A stretch of 64,000 nt of DNA from Erodium maritimum (taxonomy: Eukaryota; Streptophyta; Magnoliopsida; Geraniales; Geraniaceae), in the NCBI GenBank assembly GCA_963921825.1, contig OY997595.1:15865228-15929227 (forward strand), read 5' to 3'. The position numbers and the translations under genes were made by a program. The notes beneath the pieces are model-generated. The model saw only the letters and a list, made by a program, of their open reading frames with translations. It was not told where the DNA came from and searched no databases. Shown piece by piece: positions 1 to 21,076 of the stretch (position 1 is the stretch's first letter; each line of letters begins with the position of its first letter).

Positions 1-1235
1 AAAGCCACCATGGGCAACAAGAACGACTAGACCAAGCACCCCAAAACATCCGGGCAAGACATCAACCACAACCAAGAAAGGCCACCAAGAAAAGCAAACA
101 CCCAAGAAGCACTGCAAACCTAATCAGAGTTGTACCAAACTCCCTGTATCAATAGTAACACTCAATCCTAGTGAGAAAGAGGGTACTAAAAACGCCGGTG
201 GCCAGGACCACGATCGACGGATACAGTATCAGTGAATAATCACTGAGATACACCACTCCCAACAGATAAAACGAAAGGCTTCATATCAAGGAACAGTCTT
301 TAAGGACTCACCGGCGGCCAACACCAACACCTAAAACCGATGAACTCGAACTCCAAACAGTGGATCGAGAAGAAGCGAAGTCTATCAAGTCAAATAAAGG
401 GACAGGGTGGGAGAGGAATTACCAAACAAAGATCAGTAAGCAGCAAAGGACGCAAAGGAGTCCCTGATAGGTTGAACTTTAATGTGTGAACTGTACATTT
501 CTAACTACCGCTGTGGTCCAGTGGAGATTATGAACAAGACATTGAATGGAGGAGATAGTTACTGTTTAATTAATGCTGTTTAGCGTTTGTTGGTGATCAT
601 TGATGATGATGGCTCTAATATCTGGACTCCTTGATATCTTATCTGTAGCATATTCTGTGTAAAGTGCTTTGCTTGTTGTGTTCCCAGTAAACGAGAATAT
701 CATTCCTCTTACTGTGCAACATGATTTTCACAAGTCCAAATCCACACCCAGGCTCCTTTTTCCTTTCAGGTTTCACATTTCAACAACACCCAATTGTTTG
801 ATTCTCTTACCACACACTCGACTCGTCTCCCCATTGTCTTTTGGGCAACTTTTCATCTGTTTCAGAAGGCCCACTGGTGGTGGGGTTGGATGAAAGGAGT
901 CATTTTTCTTTCCACATGCATTTAGTGGTAGGAAAAATTCTGGGTTAATAGATGAAAGTCGCTTTATTTTTTGAGTTATCCCCAATTTCAACAACTGGGT
1001 GCTTCAGGGATGAAGGATAAAGAAACATAGGTGCCTCACAGCTTCAATTTTAGGTCAACTCTGTAGAACTTGCTCTTGTAAGGTTTTCGTTGATATGGGT
1101 TATTCTGGGTACCCATAAAGGTGCGCTCTTTTTGACCTGGTTTTGTGGAAAAACTCATGCCTGTGAAGCCCTGAAAGTGTTTTTTCAAGGCTAATTGTCA
1201 GCTGTGGTCAACTTTCTGGCTGCTGTTGTTCGATT
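1..1235. other. Upstream region of the GLR3.7-like gene
   Basis: I see no convincing gene here. Bases 1-480 are A/C-rich with no long frame on either strand, and I could not assign them to a transposon. From about 660 the composition becomes T-rich and promoter/leader-like. The stretch just before 1236 is the probable 5' UTR of the receptor gene. No TATA box was assigned with confidence. Confidence 0.4.
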
Positions 1236-4927
<3,692 letters not shown>

Positions 4928-7513
4928 TTAACTTGCCCTGGAAGATAAGCCTATTAGTATTTGTAACTGAAACTTCTAAATTGTACAGTAGAGATCAAGC
5001 TCTTGTACATGAGTAAGTTATGGCTTTCAAACCAAATATTTGCCAAGCATGTAACTAATACTAAACTTGATTATGTAAATATTAACTAAGTAATTTGGAA
5101 ATGGCATTTGCAGAGTCATTGTTTGCACTTCATGTTGCTCCTGCTGGCATCACTTGAGTTCTCAAAGTTTTGAGGTTCAGAGCCATATATGACAGATAAG
5201 ATCCAACATTACATTACATACACCATAGATCAAAACCTAATACATCAATGAAGTTTTGAAGAGCTCAAGAACCCACATAACAGTAAAGAAAGGGTACCCA
5301 GATTAAGAATCAACTTGTACTTGAAGAAATTAAACTATATATAGGAACAAAGACAGGTTTCAATATGGCCACTACTTCTCTGAGTATCATGTTAGATCTG
5401 TAGAAGAATTAATCATCATCATGAACAGAAAAGGCACGTTTTGCACGACGAGGTCCACTATTCTTTGAAAGCATCGTTTTCAAAAGGACACAGAGAAGAG
5501 GAAATTTCCTAGCTTTTGTCCTCAACTTGAAAATAATTGTTTCAGTTTATAAGAAGCATGTGCAGTGGAGACTTACATTTTCTTTCATGTGGGAGTAAAA
5601 GTGAAAGGAACGCTACTGTCTTGTGCTTCATGTTGTTGACAAGGAAGCCATTTTCGAACCAGAGGTCTAGATTAAGACACTTTGTCTTAAAAGAACATAT
5701 ACCTTTCATGGTAATTTTGTTGCCACCATGTCCATGATGACCAGAGGTCCGATGCTACTTTTAGTACTTTATTGAGGAATCTATTTTTTTGAAAGATACT
5801 GAGGAATGTATGACTTAGATTCCAATGACATAAAATAGATTAGTATGAGCAATCCTTTTAGAGCATAGCATCATAGGTTGGGTGTTCTATGTATCAACTT
5901 GATTAGTATTGTTTAATTAAAAAAGTGCTATAATGGGCTGGTTAATGGCTTTACATGGTGACTCTCTAATTGCTTTTTATGATGCTGGCACCAAAGAATA
6001 AGAATAATAAAGATTAGATCTCTGATCTCTAAAGGCTCTTGATATAGTTTTTAGTGCATTGCATGAGAATCAGATACAAATATAATTAATTTGATAATTC
6101 ATTCTTTGATCTGTTGTGATTGCACAGTAGATGGAAATTCTCTTAGATATTTTTTGGACCACAATGTTGGAATTAGGTGGTTTTGATTAATTCTCCAAAG
6201 CTATGGACACTTTTGCAAAATGGCTGAGATCAAATGTATTGACTGTTGTTAACTCATGACTAAATTTTGATAATAATAGCATAAAAGTATACATTTTTCT
6301 ATTTACTACTTTTTAAAAATTGATATTTTAAATTACTGTTATGTAAACTGTAATCATCAAATATCACTTCTGAACAAACAACCTTATACTACTTGCTTTA
6401 TTCTATTGTCATCTTTGCTCAAGTAACTAAAAATTCTTGTGCTGATGTTAGATAGGACTGATTTTTTAAAATAATTGTGCACATTGCACACACAAGAAAA
6501 AGCCAACACAACCATTTGGATTTTTGGGAACGATTTTTTTATATATTTTATTTTCAGACCAAAGTTTGTAACAATCAGAACCCACATGTTGGACACAAAA
6601 TCCTTGGACCCACTTTTGTCTATGTATTAATAGAGAGGCTATGATGGCAGCAACCACATATTTGGACCAGTAATTCATTATTGGCATCTGATTCTGGTCC
6701 TTGGAGGTGGACAGATCAGAACCATTGAATTGATCCCCTCTCCATCATTTTGTTACAGGACGACTTTTCTCCAAAAGTTTGGCTTGGATTGCTCAAGCAG
6801 ACATTAAAGAAGAGTTATGATTCCTTACTGAGCTTGCAAGATTGTTTGAACTCTACCGAGGCTCTCAACTTTTTCTGTTCCCTTGTTTTGTGAAGCTGAA
6901 GAGTGCCTCCATAGATGAATTCCACTCTACTGTACAAGGCTGCATCTGAACTTGGGCATCTAGGTAATTCATCTGTTTCTGCAATCCTTCACTAATCTTC
7001 ATCTGGGTGTCTTTCTTTTGCTGTTGATTTTTCTCTCTTCATTGAAAGTTTGAAAATTGCTTCTCACCAAGTTGTTGAAATAGTTGTCTGTATATAATAT
7101 ATTTTGTCCCTTTTCCTCTTCAAGTGGCTTGATTGGGTAATGATGGTGATATAAAATATTGAGGGCTCTGATCAAGCCCTTATTGAATATTGCTCTGTGC
7201 TTCTTTATTTGCTGGTTTCCCATGTGGGTGCCAATGTTTTGCACCAAATTTAGTCAGGACTGTCTTTTAAATCCACACTGTTTTGGACATTCTATTATCA
7301 TCAGACTCTTAATCTGGCTTGGGGGAGGTTTCATATCTGTATTTGACCTGGGTTTGAGAGCTTCAGGACCTGCAAATGCATAATATCTGGAAGTCTTGAT
7401 TTTTTGATTCTGGGTATTGTTCATTTTCTTGTTGGTAGGTGCTTAATTTTTTGACCTCGTGCTGCTGCTATGAGGTGAAGAATCAGTCAGCTGAACAGAA
7501 GCATTTTCTGGGC
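4928..7513. other. Intergenic region between the two GLR genes, with a leader of the second
   Basis: The 3' UTR of the first GLR lies at the left end. AT-rich spacer follows to about 6700. From about 6750 the sequence looks like a transcribed leader. A GT-AG pair at 6964 (tag|gtaattc) and 7438 (ttggtag|) fits a 5'-UTR intron for the downstream receptor gene; this is inferred from splice-site appearance only. No transposon ends were recognised. Confidence 0.4.
5409..5525 (-). pseudogene. Possible orphan terminal exon, unrecognised gene
   Basis: Read on the - strand, an open stretch of 38 codons begins after an AG (acceptor-like, ttttcaag) and ends in TAA. It encodes a very basic segment (SGPRRAKRAF) followed by SVHDDD and a stop, a composition typical of a real protein C-terminus. 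I could not find an upstream exon that joins it, and no family was recognised. It may be a remnant of a lost neighbour gene or a chance frame. Confidence 0.2.
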
Positions 7514-11343
<3,830 letters not shown>

Positions 11344-12888
11344 AGAAATTTGCTTCTTCCAACAGATAAAATTTTCAAATACTTAGTCATATGGAACACT
11401 ACATTATAAGTTAGGTAGCTGGAATATGATATTATTTGCACAGTTCATCCAAAGAAGAAAAGATCATGCTGCATTATAGCTTTGCCTGTAAGACTTGCTA
11501 TTAAGTTGTGGATGGTTCTTGATTGTTGACTTTGCTTAAAGAGAACATTTTCCACAAAAAAATATTCGCTCACAGTCCTCCTTCGTCGTCTTCTCCTCCT
11601 CAGCTCAACCTCTCGTGCAACGTCTATTTCCCCAAATATGGTTTGAGGGTCATTTTGGGTCAATAGGGATATGTTGAGGACATGTGCTCTTCACGCGTTG
11701 TTCTTATTACTGTTCTGTAAACGAAAATTCAAAATCATTAACGTTGGTAAATTAATATAGCTCAGAATAGTCATATGTAATTTACAAATGGTAGAATAGT
11801 CAAGTAAAAATAGATAGTAAATTAGAGTAGTTATCCCTATATACTCCATTCTTTCTTTCTAATAGGACTTCTATTTATTGTTTTAGATTTTTTTGGTCTT
11901 TAAGGTTTTAGGGCTTCTCGTCTCTTCTCCATTTTCCTCTCCATCTACACCGTAGTTACTGTAGCCGTAATCCCTCTTCTACCCGTATGGCCCCAACACC
12001 ACTCCCGTCGACCCTCCTCCCTTTTCCGTGGAAATGTTCTTCGCCCCGCAACCATGGCGTCCCGTTATCCCACAATCGCTCGCGGTCGAGACCCACCACC
12101 TCCTCCTTCTTCTCCGGCGATCAACCGGCCGTTGGTAGTGCTGTCGCCTTCTCCGCACCATTGCTCACAATCGAGCACCACCATCACCTCCTCCTCTACC
12201 ACCAGAGTCGCCACCTCCGCCTCCACCGCGAGCCTGCTTACTACCTCTTTGGTATGGATCTACTGAGAGTCTATATCTCCTCAGTTGCCATCCGATCATT
12301 CAAGCTCATTGGAGTCTTGACCCAACTTCCGATGTTATGATTGTGGTGCACCTGATCACTCGGGGGTTCCGAGTAGGGATGCTCCATCCCCATACGCTGG
12401 ATTGTGACATTGACAGCCCCGATCAGAGTCAGGGAGATTGGAATCAACAAGTGACCTTGTCGGCACTAACGGGGGACAATTCGACGCTCTTACCCCATTT
12501 GTTGGATCGGGATCCTGACCCCCACTCGAATTCAGGGAAATTGGAATCAACAACTGTTGAGAATATTAGGACATCACATGTTATTCCAGAGGAGCCACAC
12601 CCCACTACCTCAGGCTGAGACTCTATCCGACCCCCAACCTCCTACTTTTTCTGAGAAAGTCTTTGGCAGCTTGTTGAAACAACAAAAGCATAAATGATTC
12701 GAGGCGGGAAATGTTTGTTGGTTCTCTTGTGCCACTCACATGGATAGTGTCAGATCCCTAAATGTATGCTAAGAATAATCATCTCTTGTATGTTTGTTTT
12801 TATATGTTTACTAAAACACCAAATTACAATGACAAATAATACTATTGTTCAGGATCAGCGTGTAGAATGTCTAACCTTTTTTTTGTGT
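11344..12888. other. 3' UTR of GLR3.4 and unassigned sequence
   Basis: The GLR 3' UTR runs to about 11500. Bases 11880-12640 resemble a transcribed leader plus a proline/serine-rich start (from an ATG at 12054, with RGRDPPPPPSSP) that soon meets stops. It could be a LINE 5' end or a decayed gene. I could not assign it and give no product. Confidence 0.3.
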
Positions 12889-13720
12889 GATAAAGGTGCA
12901 ATTTCATTAAATCATACTTCAACTACAAGGGAAGAGTTTCAGGGAGGAATCCTGACCTCGATAAAAAAGAGTCATTACATGGTATCGAGCCTTAATAGGT
13001 CTCTCTACACATAATTATGAGACAAGTGAACCAACACATGCGGTGTTTGAAGAGCCATAAAGGCTAACTGAAATAAAAACTAAACTATGACGAAACCAAT
13101 GATTGTTGCTCAATGTGTAGCATTCATGTTGCATTCGTTGTATCAAACCGAACCCGCGATCATTGATTTCAAGAGAGACAGAGCTCCTTTCACTGCAAAA
13201 ATAAAATCAGATAAAATAAAAAAGACCCATTCGATTAATCAGATCCAGAATCGAGAGCGGGGTCGAGGAGGGTGCAGTGGTGGAGGCCTAGGAAAAGGAC
13301 GTGCTAGCGGCGGCTTCAGAGACGGCGGCGAAAGTTTCAAAGGTGGCTTCAGAGGCGGCGGCGGATGCGGTTTTAGGATGGCGGTGGAGACTTCAGATAA
13401 TTGCCTCCTAGATCAATCGGGGAAGAGGTTGTAACAGGCGATGTCACGCCCCAATTTCAGTAAACCGAACTCGGGACGCGAACGTTTTAAAAACAATAAA
13501 ACAATGAAACCTGTTTTGGATAAACACTTTAAAATCTCAATTTAATTAATCAAAATAATATTTACAACTTAAAAACACGTCCCAACACGTGGACAAAAGT
13601 ACAAGGTATCCGTCACTAGACTCAAAAGACTGAACCCGGACTCCGCTCCTAGCTCCACAAGCTTCGAGAGCTCCCCTAGTCCGTCCTGTGATCAGTACCT
13701 GTAGGAAAAGAAGCTAGGGG

Positions 13721-13734
13721 TGAGCGTTCGCTCA
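13721..13734. promoter_or_regulatory. Conserved LTR palindrome, copy D
   Basis: TGAGCGTTCGCTCA, a perfect palindrome, lies near the LTR end. Related TGAGC-N4-GCTCA hairpins sit at the same relative place in the other three solo LTRs. The role is unknown; an RNA 3'-end signal or a protein-binding site is possible. Confidence 0.5.
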
Positions 13735-14329
13735 CTACCACAGATAACAGACTGACTACGACATAATTAGCAGACAATGCCGGTAACACCAACAACAAAC
13801 TCAACTCCGGGGATCACTGTCCCCAACTCAAGTACTCTGACTGACAAACACCCACGGTGACCTTCCTCGAACGACTCAACACTCAAACATGTAAGTAAAA
13901 CGACCCAACGATTACGACCTCTTCCAAGGACTCAAAAGAAACTACGCGACACCAAACAAGATCACAAAGGATCGCAAACCAGTTGTTCAGTAACCAATTC
14001 TGTTTCTCTGTTTCTCGCCCTTTCCAATCTCAGTCGGGTCAGGCGGTCGACCTGTCTCAGTAACCTCTCTGTCCTTCGCCCTTTCCGATCCCAGTCGGTC
14101 TAGGCGGTCGACCTGTCTTACAACTTCTCTGTCCCTCGCCCTTTCCGATCCCAGTCGGTCCAGGCGGTCGACATGTCTTACAACTTCCCTCACTCACGCG
14201 CTTCCCCGACACAAAGTCGGGCCAGGCGGTCGACCTGTCTCAGTAACCTCTCTCACTCAGGTAACCACAATCACAATCACAAGCAAGTTCAACAAACAGC
14301 AACAACACAGGTTCAGCACTCCACAGGCA

Positions 14330-15010
14330 CTCATGGCCACCCAAGACACCAACCATAAAACACGGACTCAACAGCCCCACAGGCACTCACGGCCTCCCAA
14401 GACACACCAACAGTAACTCACGGCTCAACCACCCCACGGGCACTCACGGCCTCCCAAGACACACCAACGATAAAGACACGGGTTCAACAACCCCACAGCC
14501 ACTCACGGCCTCCCAAGACACACCAATAGTCAAACACGGGCTCTCATGGCCACACAAGACTCAACAGTCAACCACGGGCTCTCATGGCCACCCAAGACTC
14601 AACAGTAAAGTACGGGCTCTCATGGCCACCCAAGACACACCAACAGTAACTCACGGGCTCAACAACCCCACGGGCACTCACGACCTCCCCAGACACCAAC
14701 AGTCAAACACGGGCTCTCATGGCCACCCAAGACTCAACAATAATACACGCTCGCAATTTACCGAGACTCTAACTCGTAAGCCAGCCAAAGAATGCTCGCA
14801 ACCCCCCGAGACTCTAACTCGGTCAGGCCAGCCAAAGACACCAACCTTAGCACACGGGCTCTCATGGCCACCCAAACACAAATAATAACACGGGCTCTCA
14901 AGGCCACCCAAAACTCAATAATAATAATACGGGCTCTCAAGGCCACCCAAAACTCAATAATAATAATAATACGGGCTCTCAAGGCCACCCAAAACTCAAT
15001 AATAATAATA
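14330..15010. repeat. Minisatellite inside solo LTR D
   Basis: About twenty imperfect tandem units built on cacgggctctcatggccac and ccaagacacaccaac. The last four are shorter and carry growing (AAT)n runs (ataataataat). The array is not found in the other LTRs of the same family. Confidence 0.75.
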
Positions 15011-15892
15011 CACAACAACCTCCGGCATACTCAATGCCTCCAACGGTCCTAAGATCACTAGTTTCACAAACAACCTCCGGGCATGGTCATATGCCTCCAG
15101 TAATTCTAATATCGCTAAGTTCTCTGCTCCTACGACACTACTAAGTGTCACATGCTTTTCCAATAATTACTACGATCCCGTATCATGCTTTTCTAATAAT
15201 TAAATAAACCTACTCAACCCACGACACCCCGGTGTCACATGCAATTCTACTGTTAACTTTCCCCAGTCAGGGCCGAGATCCGGCTACTTTTTCCTACCTC
15301 GTGCGTGTTCTCCCAAAAGCCAAACAACGAGCTCTGGTGATGATCTCAGTCACTCACCCAGCTTTCCCTTGCCTCGGTCCGTGGCACGATCTAAAAGAAC
15401 ACAATTTAAAGGCACTTAACAACTTACATGAATAAACTGAAAATCATTAAACTCGATGCCCAAACTTAACCCCGACAATGTCGATCACTCCCAAACTTCC
15501 CAATTACCCGAGCAACCGAGCACGTGGGCCCCACCTAACCTACTTGGCCGTGCCCTAGGGTTCAAGGGGGGGCTCGGCCACCATGGTGGTAGCTGGTCCC
15601 AGCTCCGGCCAGCCACCCCATGGCCGGCCGGCCACCACCCACGGTGGCCGGAGCTCCTCCCGAGCCTCCGGTCACCGGAAAACGTGCAATTAAACCCCAA
15701 AACACCTCTAAAACGTCTCCAACACCTCCCCAACCTCCACACAACCCTAAATCATTCACTTTAACAAAACCCTAGCTTTCCAAAATAAACAAAACAAGAA
15801 TCGGCTTGGGTATTACCGTAGAGGAGGATGAGGGGAACTAGATTGCTCCTTGCCTTAAGACGATCCAAGGGCTTGATTTCTCCAAACCCTAG

Positions 15893-15969
15893 CTCTTCTT
15901 CTTCTTCTTCTTCTTCTTCTTCTTCTTCTTCTTCTTCTTCTTCTTCTTCTTCTTCTTCTTCTTCTTCTC
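15893..15969. repeat. (CTT)n microsatellite in solo LTR D
   Basis: About 24 uninterrupted CTT units. On the LTR sense strand this is (GAA)n, lying where the other copies carry GA-rich leader sequence. Confidence 0.9.
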
Positions 15970-16074
15970 TCTAAACTCTCTCTTCCTTCTCTAAAACAAC
16001 TAACTCTATTTTTGTATTTTTCTTTTCTTTTTTGATATAGGTGGCCGGCCACACTTAAGCCCCCACCATTCATT

Positions 16075-16089
16075 CCCCCCCCCCCCCCC
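16075..16089. repeat. C15 homopolymer
   Basis: Fifteen consecutive C in solo LTR D. It is a likely site of replication or sequencing slippage. Confidence 0.9.
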
Positions 16090-16847
16090 AAAACTAACAC
16101 CACCACTTGTTGGACAAGTGGCAAAGTGGGTCCCACACCTTTTGGAAAATAACTACTTGATATTTTTCAATCAGATTCGCGAAAAACGGACGTTTCGGGC
16201 CCCGAACGGGCACTTTTCCCAAGAAATTACGAAACTTGACGGGCTACAAGGAAACGGCTCAACTAAGACCGCTGCGTCGACGGCTAAGCTTTTTCGGATC
16301 CAAAACGGTCCTCGAATGGACCAAAACGTCGCTCGATTGACTTTTCCAGCGAAAAGTCAACATTTCCCAAATTGATCAAAAAGCTGCCCTGAGTCCCCCG
16401 GAACTCACTTGGGTCAATAATGGGGTCAACTTAAGTCCGGTATGACACTCGGGGTCATTTTAGGTTCACTTAACTGTCAGTCTTAAAAAAATTAAATTTT
16501 TCCTGTTTTTCGCAGGTTTGACTGGCGTTGACCGGGAGTGGTTATTACAGGTGAGAACCCCCTAAAGACAATTTGAAAAGGAACAGGCGATGTCGGCGAC
16601 GGCGTGATCGTGATGATGAGAGTTGGGGTGAGATTGGAGAAATCAAGGAAGATGGAGATTGCGTAGTGATGACTCTTGTGAGCAACAGGCGAGCAAGAGA
16701 GGATGAAGAGGATGGATGCCATATCGACGAAAAAACAGTATCAGACTGCGACCGAAAGGAACGACATCGTCCCCAAAAAAAACCACTCTCTGAGCCTTTT
16801 ATTATATTTCTCATAATAAAATAGACTCGTGGTCGTAATAAAAAAAA

Positions 16848-18772
<1,925 letters not shown>

Positions 18773-18911
18773 TAAAAAAAATAGGACTTTTATTTGTCCA
18801 CCCGTACCTCAAGTCCATCAAATTCAAATTTTTTAACTCTACTCAAAGCCCTCTTTCGTAGGGTCCAGTCGAGGTATCAACAGATCCACCATTTTCTCTG
18901 CATCTGCGACC

Positions 18912-20336
18912 ATGGGTGCTATAGTCAATCTAGTTGACGTCGTTCTCTTCTTCTTCTTTCTGGTAATCGCGGTGGCAGCGCCGCTGCTCGACGCCCAGAC
19001 ATGCCTCCCCATTACCCTCTTCCCCGATTTCCTGGTCGATCTGAAGCAATGGTACGCAAGCGAGTACGGCGATTACCTAGTCAGAGACAAGCCCCTTTTC
19101 TTCGTCGGACTGGTTTGGCTCGAGCTCCTCCTCCAATGGCCGCTTTCCCTCGTTAACTTGTATGCTGTCTGGGCCCGCAAGTCCTGGTTCAACACCACCT
19201 GCTTGATCTATGGCGTCTCTTGCTTCTCTTCCATGGTAAAAATTCCTTCCTTTAGCTTTTGTTCGTTGTTGTTGGAATGCAGGATTTACAACTGAGTTCT
19301 CTTTCAGATCCTCAGAATCGGCCATTAGGTCACCGTATTTTTGAATTTTGGGGATCGTCTTGTTTTGTTTGATGTGCTCCAATGTGCCTTGTTTTCCTAG
19401 ATTGATTATGATTTTAGCTGGATCTATCTATATTAATATGGTAAGTGGAGAATCATGAACTTCAGAGAAGAAAAAAGCTTTCTTGGCCCTTAGAGCATTA
19501 CTGGGTTCTTTAGATTTTTATCAGATGTGAGTGTTTTGCACTAAGGGTGCAGATTTGGAAATTAAATGGGTTTGCTAGTTACTATGGTGGCTATTTGTTG
19601 GGATTAGAATTTAAAACCTGTTTTTGCCAAGAATTTTAGCTGTTCATAGCTTCTCTATCCACACACCTTATATTCATTTGCAATTTGGAAATAATGAAAA
19701 GATGATATGGATACATATTTTGCTTAGTATCTATTAACATAAACAGACTTAAGAAACAAAAAAAGCCAATTTTATTGGATAATTAGCCTTTTATGTAGTC
19801 AGTGCTTATACTTTTAGTTGATGCCATCAACCCGGTTCTGTTTTTCAGAGCCAAAATTGCAAGGATGTTTTATCATATGACACTCATTTTCTCCTGTGAA
19901 TATAGATTTACAGTTCATAATGTGTGGTTTCTGCACCCCCAAGTGTTGGTAGATAATATGAGCATGAAACCTCGGGTTTTTTTTAACATCCAAGTATCTA
20001 GAAATATGTTTCAAGTTGTTTCGTATGAGAATTTTTTTAATCAATTGATGTGAACTACTGTGGAGTGTGGAGTCTGAAAGAGACTGTTAAATAATGTTCT
20101 TCTCTGTAAGGCTCCAAAGTAACATGGATGATTTCAATCTTACACTGTGGAGTGTGGCCTTGTGATTTCAGGTTGTTATATTAGCGGAACTGGTAGGATC
20201 AGGCAAAGCATCTGATAAGCTGTTAATGATGTACTTCCCTTTCTTGGGACTTGGTGTTTTAGCCACTCTACGCGGCTTGGTACCTCACCCTACCAAGAGA
20301 TCTGTGGTGCTGCTCGGCAGGAAAAAGAAGGCTTAA
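18912..20336 (+). CDS. TMEM97 / sigma-2 receptor-like EXPERA-domain membrane protein
   Basis: Two exons, 18912-19235 and 20172-20336, joined by a 936-bp intron (ATG|gtaaaa to ttcag|GTT), give 162 residues, close to the usual size of this family. The protein is a small multi-pass ER membrane protein. About four hydrophobic helices are visible: residues 7-25, 62-83, 95-115 and 130-150. The early PLLDAQ, DLKQWY, and helix 2 with FFVGLVWLELLLQWPLSL, are EXPERA-type. The C-terminus GRKKKA resembles a dilysine ER-retrieval signal. Animal relatives act in sterol handling and ligand binding; the plant role is not established here. The MULE-type element upstream ends at 18772, leaving only about 130 bp of original promoter. 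The gene is followed tail to tail by HDG2. Confidence 0.88.
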
Positions 20337-21076
20337 GATAACAAGTCCGGGGACATGTATAATGCTCATCTTTGGATTATATCTCTCTATAAACTTGAGT
20401 CATTTGAATCCTTAAATTGCTACATTCATGTTCATGATCAAAATCAAATATGTCCGAATTTCAAGTCAATCATAAATGAGGTTGGGGCCCATCACCACCC
20501 ACCTTGCACCATTTTCTTATGTAACATTAATGTGAAGAGAAAATAATATAAAAATGGCAAGACAGTAATGAAGAAAGCCATCTTATCAGAGGCTCTAAAA
20601 ATAGGAACCGAGAGAGAAGCCAACCCAATATGTCTGGTACAAGTAGAGGTAGAGTTAGAGGTAGAGGTGGGTGTGCAAGTTCAACTTACTAACAAGGAAA
20701 AGGACAGAAAATGAAGAACTGGATGAGTTATAACCACACAACAAAATCATGCAAAAAAAGAAAAAACCCTAACCCTAATAATCAGCTGTCAACAACAACA
20801 ACCACAACGTGGAAGAGACTTTGGAGTTCTTCTCTCGGTTCTTTCTGTTTTTACATCTTTTCACTTTGCTTAGGGAAGTCAATACCCGAACCTCTAATCC
20901 TTGCACTAATCAGCAACAAAAGAGATCATGTAAGGTGCGCTCTTGACTTGTCCCCATGAGTAAAAGCTGCGGTTAATCTTATCCTTTTTCCTTACTGCTG
21001 CAACAAAAACATGTTACATTATAGTCATCAAACAGAGGAAAAAACTCGAGTTGACATCAAAGCTTACCTAGTACAT
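20337..21076. other. Convergent 3' UTR region between TMEM97-like and HDG2-like genes
   Basis: This is transcribed trailer sequence for both converging genes. A short GGTAGA-type simple repeat (gtagaggtagagttagaggt) lies at 20644-20663. No other gene is seen. Confidence 0.5.

Larger units (their letters stand above)
13442..16549 (-). mobile_element. Solo LTR, family member D (3.1 kb)
   Basis: On the + strand it starts TGTCACGCCCC and ends GGTTATTACA. Reverse-complemented, it starts TGTAATAACCACTCCCGG and ends GGGGCGTGACA, matching the ends of the three + strand LTRs in this window. The flanking 5-mers are GGCGA (13437-13441) and GGTGA (16550-16554), a TSD with one mismatch. No internal region (no PBS, gag or pol) is attached, so it is a solo LTR, presumably left by LTR-LTR recombination. 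A 13-bp match (aacaggcgatgtc) at 13433 and 16582 makes the right boundary slightly uncertain (16549 or about 16585). Confidence 0.75.
12889..16830 (-). mobile_element. LINE-like relic (copy C), split by a solo LTR
   Basis: On the - strand the 3' end is at about 12889, where an A-rich tail (cacacaaaaaaaagg) follows a run reading gatttaatgaaattgcacc, like the tails of the two LINE-like copies at 58-62 kb. Bases 13195-13400 are clearly related to 61320-61445 (shared stretches around gataaaataaaaaagac and the glycine/valine-coding GTCGAG region). The host sequence resumes after the solo LTR at about 16550 and fades by about 16800. No reverse transcriptase is present, so this is a short, non-autonomous or deleted copy. 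The right boundary is approximate. Confidence 0.5.

Noticed and set aside
669-893. Open frame upstream of the first GLR gene
   Set aside because: Low-complexity leader translation with no ATG start, no homology pattern and no splice context; likely 5' UTR.
12337-12618. Frame of 93 codons after the GLR3.4-like gene
   Set aside because: No recognisable motif; lies in sequence with other overlapping frames of equal quality.
15456-15764. Open frames on both strands in solo LTR D
   Set aside because: GC-rich leader of the LTR; the two strands are open by composition and neither resembles a known protein.
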